Source of the DNA: Vulcanimicrobiota bacterium
GTDB lineage: Bacteria > Vulcanimicrobiota > Xenobia > Xenobiales > JADMJV01
DNA: 64,000 nucleotides
Assembly: GCA_017307785.1 (NCBI GenBank)
Contig: JAFKGI010000011.1
Location: 62,001 to 126,000 of the forward strand
Direction of reading: 5' to 3'
The position numbers and the translations under genes are program-made. The notes beneath the pieces were generated by a model. The model did not search any database, was not told the origin of the DNA, and saw only the letters and a program-made list of their open reading frames with translations. Positions 25,169 to 35,284 of this stretch are shown here, one piece after another. Position 1 is the first letter of the stretch. Every line of letters begins with the position of its first letter.

Positions 25169-27064
25169 ATGAATGAGCTGGCTTTGCATTCCGATCAGGC
25201 TCTGGCCCAGCGCAGCCGTACTGGAGCGGCTACCTATCCAATTCTGTCCGCCCTTTTCGTAGGCGGCTCGGCCGGGGGAATCCTCTGGTTCCTGCTCTTT
25301 GTCGGCCTCTTCGCCCACCGCTACTGGCTCTGCAATCGCTTTCTCAAAGGCCTGGACGAAAAAGACTACCGCTCCTGGAAACAGCAGTTCTCTCTGTCCC
25401 TTTACTGCAATGTCGTAGCCTGGCTGGCCTTGACCTTCTGGCACGGGGAAGCGCGTATCCTGGAGACCGCCCTCTTCACCGCCGGCCTGGCCGCCGGCGG
25501 CAGCAACAGCCTGTCCTCCGACCTGAAGCTGTGCCAGGGCTTTCTAACCGCCATGCTGGTTCCTTTCGCCATCTGGAGCCTGGCCATGGACCTCCCCCAC
25601 GTCTCCGCCGCCAGCACCCTTTACTGGGTTGCCTTGATGGGCCAGGTTCACGTCAACTACGAATTCTTCCAGTCTGCCCTGCGCGACAATTTGAGCCTGC
25701 GCAAGCAGGCCCAGGAGCTGAAGGCAGCTCGTCACCTGGCCGAGGAAAGCGCCCGCCTGGCCGTGGCCGCCGACCAGGCCAAAGGCGCTTTCCTTACCAC
25801 TATCAGTCACGAGATCCGCACCCCTCTCAACGGAGTCATCGGCATGACCGGCCTGCTGCTCGACACCCCCCTGCACCAGGAACAACGAGAGTTCGCCCAG
25901 ACCATCCGCAAATCGGGCGAGGCCCTGCTCAGCCTGCTCAATGACATCCTCGACTTCTCCAAGCTGGAAGCGGACAAAGTCGAGCTGGAAATGGTTCCGT
26001 TCGGCCTCCGACAGGTTTGCGAGGACGTAATCGACCTGGTGGCCCACAGCGCTCAGGACCGAGGGCTGACCCTGCGCTTTGAATGCCCGGCCGACATGCC
26101 CCCTCACCTGGTGGGCGATCCCGGCCGCTTCCGCCAGGTTCTCCTCAATCTGCTGACCAACGCCATCAAGTTCACCGAAAAGGGTGAGGTCGTCGTGCGT
26201 CTGGAGCACCAATCGATCAAAGAAGGCCTGATTCATCAGTTGCGCTGCACCGTACGGGACACCGGCTGCGGCATCGCTCCCGAAGCTCGTGGCAAGCTGT
26301 TTCGCCCATTCACCCAGGCCGACAATTCCACCACGCGGCAATATGGCGGCACCGGCCTGGGTCTGGCCATCTGTCTCAAACTGGTGGCCGCCATGGGCGG
26401 GGAAATCAGCCTGGACTCGGTGCTCGGCCAGGGCACCACCTTCACTTTTACCGCCTGCTTCGGCATCTGTTCCTTGCCTGCTCCGGCGCCCACCCCCGTG
26501 GTCGCACCTGTGGCTCCACGCGGAGGCCGAATTCTGGTGGTCGAAGACAACCGGGTCAACCAACAAGTGGCCACCCGCATCCTCGAGAAAGCCGGCTACA
26601 ATTGCGACGTGGCCGCCAATGGCCTGGAAGCGCTCAAGGCCCTGGAAGACCTGCCCTACGATTGCGTGCTCATGGATTGCCAGATGCCGGTCCTGGACGG
26701 TTACGAAGCCACCCGTCGCCTGCGGGCCTCCGAAAGCATCAATGCTCGAGTGTTGGTGGTGGCGGCCACGGCCGGAGTGACCACCGAAGAACGCAAACTC
26801 TGTCAGGAGGCCGGCATGGACGACTTCATCGCCAAACCCATCCAGGCCGCCAAACTCCTGGAACTGCTCCAGCTCCGCATGCCACAGCCCCGGGAGGGAG
26901 TTCAGACCCACCCCGCCAGTCGTTCCGTGCTGGTCGAGGAAGCCCAAAAGCTGGCCGAGCAGGTGGAGCAAATGCTGGCCGCCGGTCAAACCAATCGCGC
27001 GGCCGAAGTGCTGGGCGAACTGGAACGCGTGCATCAGCAACTGCAGACCAGCTTCGCAGCCTAG
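25169..27064 (+). CDS. Membrane-bound hybrid histidine kinase with receiver domain
   Basis: 631 residues. About five hydrophobic segments lie in residues 15-170, followed by a coiled coil ('[20 protein letters not shown]'). The HisKA box '[19 protein letters not shown]' has the phospho-acceptor His near 213. HATPase_c motifs follow: '[11 protein letters not shown]' (N box), 'VRDTGCGI' (G1), 'GGTGLGLAI' (G2). A receiver domain starts near 455 ('[12 protein letters not shown]') with the phospho-Asp near 502 ('[13 protein letters not shown]'). The C-terminal helix may be the remnant of, or a link to, an Hpt partner. No partner gene is adjacent. Its stop shares CTAG with uvrA. Confidence 0.92.
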   Translation: MNELALHSDQALAQRSRTGAATYPILSALFVGGSAGGILWFLLFVGLFAHRYWLCNRFLKGLDEKDYRSWKQQFSLSLYCNVVAWLALTFWHGEARILETALFTAGLAAGGSNSLSSDLKLCQGFLTAMLVPFAIWSLAMDLPHVSAASTLYWVALMGQVHVNYEFFQSALRDNLSLRKQAQELKAARHLAEESARLAVAADQAKGAFLTTISHEIRTPLNGVIGMTGLLLDTPLHQEQREFAQTIRKSGEALLSLLNDILDFSKLEADKVELEMVPFGLRQVCEDVIDLVAHSAQDRGLTLRFECPADMPPHLVGDPGRFRQVLLNLLTNAIKFTEKGEVVVRLEHQSIKEGLIHQLRCTVRDTGCGIAPEARGKLFRPFTQADNSTTRQYGGTGLGLAICLKLVAAMGGEISLDSVLGQGTTFTFTACFGICSLPAPAPTPVVAPVAPRGGRILVVEDNRVNQQVATRILEKAGYNCDVAANGLEALKALEDLPYDCVLMDCQMPVLDGYEATRRLRASESINARVLVVAATAGVTTEERKLCQEAGMDDFIAKPIQAAKLLELLQLRMPQPREGVQTHPASRSVLVEEAQKLAEQVEQMLAAGQTNRAAEVLGELERVHQQLQTSFAA

Positions 27065-29916
27065 ACGCCGACTTTTTTGCGCTTCTCCTTGAGGGTGCCG
27101 GCCTTCTCCAGGATAGGCTTGAGGAAGTGCCCGGTGTAGCTCTGCTCACACTCGGCTACTTTCTCCGGCGTGCCGGACACCAACAGTTCCCCGCCTCGGT
27201 CGCCACCGTGCGGCCCCAGGTCAATGATGTGGTCCGCGCATTTGATGACGTCCAGGTTGTGCTCGATGATGATCATGGTGTTGCCGGCATCGGTCAGGCG
27301 CTGCAAGACTTCCAGCAGGCGAGCCACATCGTGAAAGTGCAGACCGGTGGTTGGCTCGTCCAGAATGTAGGCGGTTCGACCCGTGGCCACCTTGGAGAGC
27401 TCGGTGGCCAACTTGACGCGCTGGGCCTCGCCCCCGGAAAGCGTGGTGGCCGCCTGGCCCAGGCTGATGTAACCCAGGCCCACATCGGTCAAAGTCTGGA
27501 TGCGTCGCGCCAGGGTGGGGATGTTGGCAAACAACTCCAGGGACTCATCAATGGTCATGTCGAGCACTTCGGTGATGGTCTTGCCCTTGAACCGGACCTC
27601 TAACGTCTCGCGGTTGTAGCGCTTGCCTTTGCACACTTCGCAAGGCACGTAGACATCGGGCAAAAAGTGCATCTCGATCTTGAGAATGCCCTGTCCCTGG
27701 CAGGCTTCGCATCGGCCGCCCTTGACATTGAAGGAAAACCGCCCCGGCAAATAGCCGCGCATGCGCGCTTCCGGCGTAGCCGCAAACACCTTACGAATCG
27801 GATCGAAAATACCGGTGTAGGTGGCCGGATTGGAGCGGGGGGTGCGTCCGATGGGAGACTGATCGATGACGATGACCCGATCAATAAACTCCTGCCCCTC
27901 CAGTCGCTCGTAAGCACCCGGACGTTCACTGCCCTGGTGCAGAGCCAGCGAAAGAGCCTTGGTCAAAATCTGATTGACCAGGGTGCTCTTACCCGAACCG
28001 GAAACGCCGGTCACGCAAGTAAAGACGCCCACCGGGAAGTCGACGCTCAGATTCTGCAGGTTGTTGTGACGCGCTCCGACCACCCGCAACTTGCGGTCCT
28101 TCACGACTTTGCGTCGCTTCTTGGGAACCTCGATCTTCTGGCGACCGCTGAGATAGGCTCCGGTCAAGCTGGCTGGATTTGCGGCAACCTGGTCGGGCGT
28201 GCCCTGAGCCACCACATGGCCTCCGTGGATGCCCGCTCCCGGACCGACGTCGACCACATGATCGGCGGCCCGAATGGTGTCCTCATCGTGCTCCACGACA
28301 ATCAGAGTGTTGCCCAGATTGCGCAGGCGAGTCAGAGTTTCCAGCAACCTTTCGTTGTCCCGCTGATGCAGGCCGATCGATGGTTCGTCCAGGATGTAGA
28401 GAACGCCGACCAGGCCCGAACCGATCTGAGTCGCCAGGCGGATACGCTGACTCTCACCGCCAGAGAGGGTACTGGCGGTCCGGGTCAGAGTCAGATAGTC
28501 CAGTCCGACGTCGTTCAGGAAGCGCAGGCGGGCATGGATTTCTTTGAGCACCTGATGGGCGATGGTCATTTCCCGCTCCGTCAACTGCAGGGCGTCGACC
28601 CAGGCCAGCGCCTCACGCACGGAACGAGAGCACAGCTGATGCACGTTCAGTCCGTGCAAGCGCACCGATAAAGCTTCTGGTTTCAGGCGCGAGCCCTCGC
28701 ATGACGGGCAAGGACGCTCGGTCATGTATTTTTCGATCTCAGAGCGGAAATACTCCGACTCGGTCTCCGTGTAGAGACGCTGAAGCGAGGGAATGGCGCC
28801 TTCGAAGCGCTCTCCCAGTCCGTTGAGGAGAATGTCCCGATGTTTCTCCGGAAGACTGTGCCAGGCACGGTCCAGACTGATGCGCTGCTCTTCGGCCACT
28901 CGATTGAGCTTGCGCCAGAAGCGCGATTCTCGCGGCTGGTGGCGTAGGGACAGCACCGGTTTGCCCCAGGGCGCAATGGCCCCTTCGTTCACGCTCAACG
29001 ACGGATTGGGGATGACCAGCACCGGGTCCAGTTCGGGAAGAAAGCCCAGCCCGTGGCACTTGGGGCAAGCGCCGTAAGGACTGTTAAAGGAGAAGAGTCG
29101 CGGAGCCAGTTCTTCAAAGGAGATGCCACAGTCGGCGCAAGCCAGGTGCGAAGAGAGCAGCACCTCCTTGTCGTCCTTGGTCTGAACCTGTACCAGACCC
29201 GAGGCCAACCCGAGACAGGTCTCGATCGACTCGGCCAGGCGAGAGCGCACGCCGTCACGCAGAGTAATGCGGTCCACCACCACCTCGATGGTGTGCTTGA
29301 CGTACTTCTCCAGCACGATTTCGTCTTCATCCAGACGGCGAATTTCGCCATCGACGCGCACACGCGTAAAGCCGCTGCTCTGGACCTCTTTGAAAAGCTT
29401 GCTGTATTCGCCCTTGCGGCCGCGCACCATGGGCGCCAACAGGGTCAACTGAGCCCCTTCCCCTATCGCCATGAGCGTGTCCACCATCTGATCCACCGTC
29501 TGAGACTGAATGGCTTTGCCGCAGTTGGGACAATGAGGCTGTCCGATGCGTGCGAACATCAGACGGAGATAATCGTAGATTTCGGTCACCGTGCCCACGG
29601 TGGAGCGAGGATTGCGCGAACTGCCCTTCTGGTCGATCGAGATGGCCGGCGACAGACCTTCGATCAAGTCCACGTCCGGCTTCTCCATCAGCCCCAAGAA
29701 CTGGCGGGCGTAGGCCGAGAGCGATTCAACGTAGCGGCGCTGTCCTTCCGCATAAAGGGTGTCAAAAGCGAGACTGGACTTACCCGAGCCACTCAGGCCG
29801 GTGATGACGACCAGTTGATCTCGAGGTAAGTCCAGGCTGACGTTCTTCAGATTGTGTTCGCGAGCACCGCGAATGCGGATCCAGTTATCGGGGGCGGGGG
29901 ACTTGGGCGATTTCAA
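27061..29916 (-). CDS. uvrA: Excinuclease ABC subunit A
   Basis: 951 residues, normal length. It is the damage-sensing ATPase of nucleotide excision repair and loads UvrB. Two ABC modules are complete: Walker A '[12 protein letters not shown]' near 40 and '[13 protein letters not shown]' near 640; signatures '[12 protein letters not shown]' near 488 and '[12 protein letters not shown]' near 830; Walker B '[12 protein letters not shown]' and '[12 protein letters not shown]'. Zinc modules are seen as 'CADCG...CPKCHG' and 'CEACQGQG...CEVCKG'. No LexA-like palindrome is evident just upstream. Transcription ends head-on against the kinase gene. Confidence 0.97.
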   Translation of the reverse strand: MKSPKSPAPDNWIRIRGAREHNLKNVSLDLPRDQLVVITGLSGSGKSSLAFDTLYAEGQRRYVESLSAYARQFLGLMEKPDVDLIEGLSPAISIDQKGSSRNPRSTVGTVTEIYDYLRLMFARIGQPHCPNCGKAIQSQTVDQMVDTLMAIGEGAQLTLLAPMVRGRKGEYSKLFKEVQSSGFTRVRVDGEIRRLDEDEIVLEKYVKHTIEVVVDRITLRDGVRSRLAESIETCLGLASGLVQVQTKDDKEVLLSSHLACADCGISFEELAPRLFSFNSPYGACPKCHGLGFLPELDPVLVIPNPSLSVNEGAIAPWGKPVLSLRHQPRESRFWRKLNRVAEEQRISLDRAWHSLPEKHRDILLNGLGERFEGAIPSLQRLYTETESEYFRSEIEKYMTERPCPSCEGSRLKPEALSVRLHGLNVHQLCSRSVREALAWVDALQLTEREMTIAHQVLKEIHARLRFLNDVGLDYLTLTRTASTLSGGESQRIRLATQIGSGLVGVLYILDEPSIGLHQRDNERLLETLTRLRNLGNTLIVVEHDEDTIRAADHVVDVGPGAGIHGGHVVAQGTPDQVAANPASLTGAYLSGRQKIEVPKKRRKVVKDRKLRVVGARHNNLQNLSVDFPVGVFTCVTGVSGSGKSTLVNQILTKALSLALHQGSERPGAYERLEGQEFIDRVIVIDQSPIGRTPRSNPATYTGIFDPIRKVFAATPEARMRGYLPGRFSFNVKGGRCEACQGQGILKIEMHFLPDVYVPCEVCKGKRYNRETLEVRFKGKTITEVLDMTIDESLELFANIPTLARRIQTLTDVGLGYISLGQAATTLSGGEAQRVKLATELSKVATGRTAYILDEPTTGLHFHDVARLLEVLQRLTDAGNTMIIIEHNLDVIKCADHIIDLGPHGGDRGGELLVSGTPEKVAECEQSYTGHFLKPILEKAGTLKEKRKKVGV

Positions 29917-29997
29917 GGGGGAATTCCTTAGAGGCAGAGATGTCTCCTAATGTCTACCCTTTGGCTGCCAAGTACCCTGCTGGCCATTCGGTCAGGT

Positions 29998-31665
29998 TTA
30001 CTTACGAAATCCGCCGCCTCGGTGACCGCCGCCACCGGAATGACCGCCGGTGAACCCACCGGAGCGGTTGCCGCCGCTCCAGCCGCCGCCCGAGGGCATG
30101 CTGAAGCCACCGGAGCGTCCGCCGGTGAAGCCGCCCGAGCGATTGCCGCCACTCCAGCCGCCACCCGAAGGAGCGCTGAACCCGCCGGAGCGGTTGCCTC
30201 CCCCATTCCAATTGCCCATGGAAGGCATCTTCATGCTTCCGTTGGACCAGCCGCTTCCGCTGCTGTTGCCACTCCAGCTCGAGCCGCGGTTGCCGCTCCA
30301 GCCGCTATTACCCGCGTTCCCGGTCCAGCTCGAGCCGCGATTGCCGCTCCAGCCGCTATTACCCGTGTTACCGGTCCAGCTCGAGCCGCGATTGCCGCTC
30401 CAACCGCTATTGCCTGTGTTTCCGGTCCAGCTCGAGCCGCGATTGCCGCTCCAACCGCTATTACCCGTGTTGCCGGTCCAGCTCGAGCCGCGATTGCCAC
30501 TCCAGTTGCTATTGCCGGTCCAGCTGGAGCCGCGGTTTCCATTCCAGCCGCTGCTTCCGTTATTGGCCCAGCCCGAACCACGGTTGTTCCCATTCGCCCA
30601 ACCACTGGTATAGCGACTGTTGCCGGGCGTGCTCCAGTTGCCGCCAGGACGGTAGCCGGAATTGTTCCAGCCGCCGCCGGAGTTCCAGTTGCTCGGTGCG
30701 TGCGAGCCCGGAGAGTTCCAGCCGCTACCTACGTTGCGACTCCAGTTGCCGCCGGGACGGTAGAAGTTGCTGGACGTCCAGTTTCCGCCGTTAGAATAAT
30801 TGCAGCCGGGCATTCTCGACCAGCTGTTACCCGGACGGTAAGCGGTGTTGTAGCTGTTGTAGGCGCTGTAGGTGGGCCGCCAGCAGTTGGCATTGTTGTA
30901 GTTGTAGGTATTGTGGATATAGGTCACCCGGTTGTAGCCGGGGTTCCCCCAATAAGAACCGTAGTAATTACCATAGGGATAGCGGAAACAGCTTCTCCCA
31001 TACCAGTCGAAACCATAGTTCAACCAACTGCCGCAGGCATAACCCAGACCAAAACTGAGCAAGGAGCCGGTCCAACCGTAGGGACGCGGGGCGTAAACCA
31101 GGTATGGGTTATAAACCGGCACGTACATGATTTGTGGGGAGCTCGGCTGAATGGTGATGTAGCTCTCGTCGGTATTGACCGTCTGCTGCTCGTTGCTTTG
31201 TAGATTGCCGGCCGCGTAGGCCTGCGTGCGCAGTCGCTGAATCGAGGCCGTCACGTCGCCCATCTGAATGGCGGCTGCCTGTCCCAGAGCCTCCGTCCAG
31301 GCAAGGTCCTGAGCCATCTGCTCGACCACCTCGGGATAATGAGCCAGAGCCTTCACCGAAGCGTCCCAGGGCTGACCATCCACGTCGCCTTTCGGATTGG
31401 CCTTCAAAAACTGATTGGCCTGGTCGATCTGGGCCGGATGCGAGGCGGCCGGCAGCATCTGAGCGAGCAGCGGGTCCGGATAAAGAGCGACGGGCTTGAA
31501 AAGCAGGTCCAATTCGCTGGCGGAATACTTCCCGGCCTCGGCGGGCGCTGCCACGGCGGGAGCCGGAGCGGGCGTGGGTACGGGTGCGGGTGGGTTCGGT
31601 AGCGCCCATCCGGTGGTCGCCAGGGCGACCAGAAAGAGTCCACTGACAAGGCTGGTCTTGTACAT
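29998..31665 (-). CDS. DUF3300 secreted protein with Gly/Asn/Ser/Trp tandem repeats
   Basis: 555 residues. A signal peptide ('SLVSGLFLVALATTGWA') is followed by a Pro/Ala linker and a DUF3300 domain (about 47-190: 'LDLLFKPVALYPDPLLAQML', 'WDASVKALAHYPEVVEQM', 'VNTDESYITIQPSSPQIMYV'). The rest is low complexity: a Tyr/Asn-rich part (about 195-280), then tandem 17-residue units 'GNRGSSWTGNTGNSGWS' encoded by 51-bp repeats, then Gly/Ser-rich ends with 'GGGWSGGNRSGGF' repeats. DUF3300 proteins are exported and of unknown function. The repeat tail looks like an extracellular adhesive or structural segment. Confidence 0.85.
   Translation of the reverse strand: MYKTSLVSGLFLVALATTGWALPNPPAPVPTPAPAPAVAAPAEAGKYSASELDLLFKPVALYPDPLLAQMLPAASHPAQIDQANQFLKANPKGDVDGQPWDASVKALAHYPEVVEQMAQDLAWTEALGQAAAIQMGDVTASIQRLRTQAYAAGNLQSNEQQTVNTDESYITIQPSSPQIMYVPVYNPYLVYAPRPYGWTGSLLSFGLGYACGSWLNYGFDWYGRSCFRYPYGNYYGSYWGNPGYNRVTYIHNTYNYNNANCWRPTYSAYNSYNTAYRPGNSWSRMPGCNYSNGGNWTSSNFYRPGGNWSRNVGSGWNSPGSHAPSNWNSGGGWNNSGYRPGGNWSTPGNSRYTSGWANGNNRGSGWANNGSSGWNGNRGSSWTGNSNWSGNRGSSWTGNTGNSGWSGNRGSSWTGNTGNSGWSGNRGSSWTGNTGNSGWSGNRGSSWTGNAGNSGWSGNRGSSWSGNSSGSGWSNGSMKMPSMGNWNGGGNRSGGFSAPSGGGWSGGNRSGGFTGGRSGGFSMPSGGGWSGGNRSGGFTGGHSGGGGHRGGGFRK
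30274..30530. repeat. 51-bp tandem repeat inside the DUF3300 gene
   Basis: The unit start CCAGCTCGAGCCGCG recurs at 30274, 30325, 30376, 30427 and 30478, exactly 51 bases apart, then at 30520 after a 42-base unit. Copies differ by only a few bases, so the array is recent or homogenised. Every unit keeps the reading frame (17 codons; 14 in the short one). Confidence 0.92.
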
Positions 31666-31687
31666 GGGTTTCGATCCTCTCGGTGTT

Positions 31688-31713
31688 GAGCAATGTTTCC
31701 CACGCCATTGCTC
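31688..31713. promoter_or_regulatory. 8-bp inverted repeat upstream of the DUF3300 gene
   Basis: GAGCAATG (31688-31695) and CATTGCTC (31706-31713) are perfect inverted copies separated by 10 bases, in the divergent gap between the DUF3300 gene and the phosphonate operon. This is typical spacing for a dimeric repressor operator, but a hairpin in the 5' leader is equally possible. Confidence 0.35.
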
Positions 31714-31833
31714 CTGATCACAGCATACGCTGAAGTTTGCGCCTGTAAACGTATGGCTTTGTTACCAATTGTTACGGTCCCGTCAAGGAACCAAAAGAAG
31801 AGGAATGGCGAGCCAGTCCTGAAAGGGGGGCCC

Positions 31834-32946
31834 ATGATCGACCCCATCGCCTGGGTAGAAGCAGGCAAGGCCGAAGGCGCCACCCTCTGGACCGGAGTGC
31901 CCTGTTCCTACCTCAAGTCCCTCATTGACTGCGTCATTTCCCACGCCGAACTCGACTACGTGCCGGCCGCCAACGAAGGCGATGCTGTCGCCATCGCGGC
32001 CGGAGCCTGGTTAGGCGGGGGGTTGGGGGTCGCCCTGATGCAGAACTCCGGCCTGGGCAACGCCGTCAACCCTCTTACCTCCTTGCTCCAACCTTTTGCC
32101 ATCCCGATGTTGTTGCTGGTCACCTGGCGTGGCCAACCGGGCGGGCCGGCCGACGAGCCTCAGCATGACCTGATGGGTCAAATCACCCCGGGCATGCTCG
32201 ACCTGATGAACATTCCCTATGAGATTCTTCCGAAAGACGAAGCCGGAGCGGTGGAAAGCCTGCGCCGTCAACTGCGAAACGCGCGAGAACAGCGCCGCTG
32301 CCACGCCCTGGTGATTCCCTCCGGCCGCTTCAGCAAGCACCCCCCTACTCCGCCGTTGGAAGTCAAAGCCTTGACCGGCGCAGTGCCCGAAAAAGTTCCG
32401 GCCCGCCTGACCCGCAGTCAGATGTTGCAGGGCCTGCTGAAAATTTGGGGGCCGGGTGATCTGGTGGTGGCCACCACCGGCTACACCGGCCGTGAACTTT
32501 ACGCTCTGAACGACCGCAATCAGCATCTCTATCTGGTCGGCTCCATGGGCTGCGCTTCCAGTCTCGGACTGGGCCTGGCTTTGCGCAGGCCCAAGAATCG
32601 CATCTGGGTCCTGGACGGCGATGGCGCTCTCTTGATGCGGATGGGCGCCCTGACCACGGTGGGCTGGATGCGTCCCGAGAATCTGGTCCACGTGCTGCTG
32701 GACAACGGTGTGCATGAAAGCACCGGCGCGCAAGCCACCGTTTCCGCCTCGCTGGATTTCTGTGAGATCGCTCGTGGCTGTGGCTATCCCAACGTCCTGC
32801 GTTGGAACGAACCCGCACCCGTCGATTTCGCGGGGCTGACCTTCATCCACGCGCCCATCCTTCCGGGGATCGCCGAAGCCCTGCCCCGTCCCAAGCAGAA
32901 GCCACGAGAAGTGGCCGACCGATTTCGCGAGGTACAAGGTCTATGA
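31834..32946 (+). CDS. aepY: Phosphonopyruvate decarboxylase
   Basis: 370 residues. The ThDP-dependent enzyme turns phosphonopyruvate into phosphonoacetaldehyde and makes the unfavourable PEP mutase step irreversible. Visible features are 'AANEGDAVAIAAGAWL' near 48 (ThDP Glu), 'LMQNSGLGNAVNPL' near 70, and the ThDP/Mg motif 'VLDGDGALLMRMG' near 260 ending in 'VLLDNGVHES'. I chose the ATG at 31834, preceded by GAAAGGGGGG, over upstream in-frame starts. The TGA overlaps the ATG of the next gene by 4 bases. With the PEP mutase gene two positions downstream it defines a phosphonate biosynthesis operon. Confidence 0.9.
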   Translation: MIDPIAWVEAGKAEGATLWTGVPCSYLKSLIDCVISHAELDYVPAANEGDAVAIAAGAWLGGGLGVALMQNSGLGNAVNPLTSLLQPFAIPMLLLVTWRGQPGGPADEPQHDLMGQITPGMLDLMNIPYEILPKDEAGAVESLRRQLRNAREQRRCHALVIPSGRFSKHPPTPPLEVKALTGAVPEKVPARLTRSQMLQGLLKIWGPGDLVVATTGYTGRELYALNDRNQHLYLVGSMGCASSLGLGLALRRPKNRIWVLDGDGALLMRMGALTTVGWMRPENLVHVLLDNGVHESTGAQATVSASLDFCEIARGCGYPNVLRWNEPAPVDFAGLTFIHAPILPGIAEALPRPKQKPREVADRFREVQGL

Positions 32947-33632
32947 AAACCGTTATTCTAGCTGCCGGCCTGGGCTCACGCCTGGGCCACCACCTCCCCA
33001 AAGGGCTGCTCTCCCCCGGCGGCGAGACGCTGTTGCAGCGCTCGATCCGACTTTTAGAAGCGGCCGGACTCGGCCCGGTTACGCTGGTCGTGGGCCATCA
33101 GGCGGAAGTCTACAAAGCGCTCCCGGAAAAACCGCGCTGTGTGGACAACCCCCAGTATGCCACCACTGGCTCGCTGCTCTCGTTGCGCCTGGCCTTTCAG
33201 GAACTCCAGGACGACTTACTGGTGCTCGAATCCGACCTGCTTTATGAATCCCGAGCCCTGACCGCCGTGGCCGCTTCCAGCGAGCCGAACCTGATTCTGC
33301 TCTCGGGCTTCACCCAGGCCGGCGACGAAGTCTACGTCGATGCTCCCGAAGGCCGTCTGCGATCGATGAGCAAGCGCCGGGAAGATCTGCGGGACGAGCC
33401 GGCTGGCGAGTTCGTGGGCATCAACCGGTTTTCCAAAGAACTCCTGCGCGACATGGACGAGTGGGGCGCCGACCACCCGGAGGCCCACTACGAAAGCGAC
33501 GGCGTGGTCGCCCTGTGTGCCAAGCATCGGGTCGCCACTCTTAAAATTCCCGACCTGGTCTGGTGCGAGGTCGACGACGCCCACCACTGGCAACGCTGCC
33601 AGGAACTGATTTTACCGAGATTGCGAGACTAG
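32943..33632 (+). CDS. Sugar-phosphate/phosphonate nucleotidyltransferase
   Basis: 229 residues, GT-A-type nucleotidyltransferase. The nucleotide-binding start 'VILAAGLGSRLGHHLPKGLL' keeps the canonical AAGxGxR...PK motif; 'NPQYATTGSLLSLRLA' and 'LVLESDLLYE' supply the substrate loop and metal Asp. This architecture occurs in CTP:phosphocholine and 2-aminoethylphosphonate cytidylyltransferases (LicC/PntC-like). Coupling to aepY (4-base overlap) suggests it activates a phosphonate headgroup with CTP for transfer to a lipid or glycan. The actual substrate is inferred from context only. Confidence 0.83.
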   Translation: MKTVILAAGLGSRLGHHLPKGLLSPGGETLLQRSIRLLEAAGLGPVTLVVGHQAEVYKALPEKPRCVDNPQYATTGSLLSLRLAFQELQDDLLVLESDLLYESRALTAVAASSEPNLILLSGFTQAGDEVYVDAPEGRLRSMSKRREDLRDEPAGEFVGINRFSKELLRDMDEWGADHPEAHYESDGVVALCAKHRVATLKIPDLVWCEVDDAHHWQRCQELILPRLRD

Positions 33633-33635
33633 TCC

Positions 33636-35213
33636 TTGAAGAAGTCCACCCGTTTACGCCAACTGCTGACCAGTTCCGAGTTGGAATTCGCGCTGGAGGC
33701 GCACAACGCGCTCAGCGCCAAGATTGCCGAAGAAGCCGGCTTCCCCGTCATCTGGGCCAGCGGACTCAGCATGTCCGCCCAATTTGGCGTGCGCGACAGC
33801 AATGAAGCCAGCTGGAGCCAGGTAGTCGACGCCCTGGAATTTATGAGCGACGCCACCCAGGTCCCCATCCTGGTGGACGGCGACACCGGCTACGGCAACT
33901 TCAACAGCCTGCGCCGCCTGGTGCGCAAACTGGAGCAGCGTGAACTGGCCGGCGTCTGCATCGAGGACAAGGAATTCCCGAAGACCAATAGCTTCGGAGC
34001 TTCCGACCGGCAGATTCTGGCTACCGTCGACGAGTTCTGCGGCAAGATCAAGGCGGCCAAAGACTGCCAACTGGATCCTGACTTCGTGGTGGTCGCTCGA
34101 GTAGAGGCCTTAATTGCCGGGGCCGGCATGGAAGAAGCGCTACGCCGGGCGGAGGCCTACCACGCCGCCGGGGCGGACGCCGTCCTCATCCATTCCAAGA
34201 AAAGCCGTGCCGATGAAGTGGTCGAGTTTTCCCGTCAGTGGGCGGGACGCTGCCCTCTGGTCATCGTGCCCACCAAATACTACAGCACCCCTGTGGAAGT
34301 CTTCCGCAAGGCCGGCTTTAGCCTGGTGATCTGGGCCAATCATATGCTGCGCTGCACCATTCCCGTCATGCAGGCCACGGCTGCGCGCATTCGCAAACAA
34401 GAAAGCGTGGTGGCCATCGAAGATCAGATCGCTCGCCTGGACGAGGTGTTTCGCCTGCAGGGCGCCGACGAACTGGCTCAGGCCGAGCGCACCTACTCCC
34501 CTGCTCCGGGGCGCGGCGTGCAGGCGGTGCTGCTGGCCGCCAGTCGGGGTCGGGAACTGGAATCGCTGACGGTTGACCGCCCCAAATCGATGATCCAAAT
34601 TGGCGGCAAGCCCATCCTCTCCCGCCTGGTGGAGGACTGCAAACGCCAGGGCATCCACAACATTCGCGTGGTGGCCGGCTACTGCTCGCAAGCGGTAAAG
34701 CTCGACGATGTCGAGGTGGTGGTCAACGAGCAACACGAAACGACCGGAGAAATCGCCTCGCTGCGCCTGGCCCTGCCGCGCGAAGGCCAGGCCTTGATCG
34801 TCTACGGAGACCTGTTGATGCGCTCGTCCGTCTTGCGGGACGTCCTCGAGCACACGGGGGACGCCGTCGCCGTGGTCGACTCCCTGACGGTCACGGGACC
34901 CGATAGCGACTTTGCCGTCTGTGACACCGCCGATGACCGTGCTTTCTTTGGCCCGTCGCCCCATCTCCGTTCCATGGTCGCCAGTTCCACCGAGAATCAC
35001 GGCCGCTGGATCGGCGTCCTGCGCCTGGGCGGTGCCGCCCTGGAGAAGGCGCATCAGGTTCTAGAGCGCTTGCAAGACGGCTCGATGAGCGATCTCATCA
35101 ACGCTCTACTGCAGGCTGGACAGGAGATCCAGGTGCATTACATTCACGGTCACTGGCTGGACGTCAATCGCCTGGAAGACATCGAAAGAGCCGACGCCTT
35201 CTCGCGAACCTGA
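33636..35213 (+). CDS. aepX: Phosphoenolpyruvate mutase fused to a nucleotidyltransferase-like domain
   Basis: 525 residues. Residues 1 to about 285 are PEP mutase, the enzyme that makes the first C-P bond: '[20 protein letters not shown]', '[10 protein letters not shown]', '[10 protein letters not shown]' and the diagnostic '[11 protein letters not shown]' near 110, which separates mutases from isocitrate lyase-like relatives. Residues about 297-525 form a GT-A domain, but its nucleotide loop reads '[11 protein letters not shown]' rather than AAGxGxR, so this copy may be inactive or altered. TTG start at 33636, 3 bases after the preceding stop; it matches the usual family N-terminus. No aminoethylphosphonate transaminase is found nearby. 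Confidence 0.93.
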   Translation: MKKSTRLRQLLTSSELEFALEAHNALSAKIAEEAGFPVIWASGLSMSAQFGVRDSNEASWSQVVDALEFMSDATQVPILVDGDTGYGNFNSLRRLVRKLEQRELAGVCIEDKEFPKTNSFGASDRQILATVDEFCGKIKAAKDCQLDPDFVVVARVEALIAGAGMEEALRRAEAYHAAGADAVLIHSKKSRADEVVEFSRQWAGRCPLVIVPTKYYSTPVEVFRKAGFSLVIWANHMLRCTIPVMQATAARIRKQESVVAIEDQIARLDEVFRLQGADELAQAERTYSPAPGRGVQAVLLAASRGRELESLTVDRPKSMIQIGGKPILSRLVEDCKRQGIHNIRVVAGYCSQAVKLDDVEVVVNEQHETTGEIASLRLALPREGQALIVYGDLLMRSSVLRDVLEHTGDAVAVVDSLTVTGPDSDFAVCDTADDRAFFGPSPHLRSMVASSTENHGRWIGVLRLGGAALEKAHQVLERLQDGSMSDLINALLQAGQEIQVHYIHGHWLDVNRLEDIERADAFSRT

Positions 35214-35284
35214 TTTCAGAAGCTTTTGAGGCACCATCCCTATTCTGATGAGACCACACCCGCGTCTGAAAGAGGTCTCGCCGA

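Noticed and set aside
25544..27040. Minus-strand open frame opposite the histidine kinase gene
   Set aside because: Antisense to intact HisKA, HATPase and receiver motifs.
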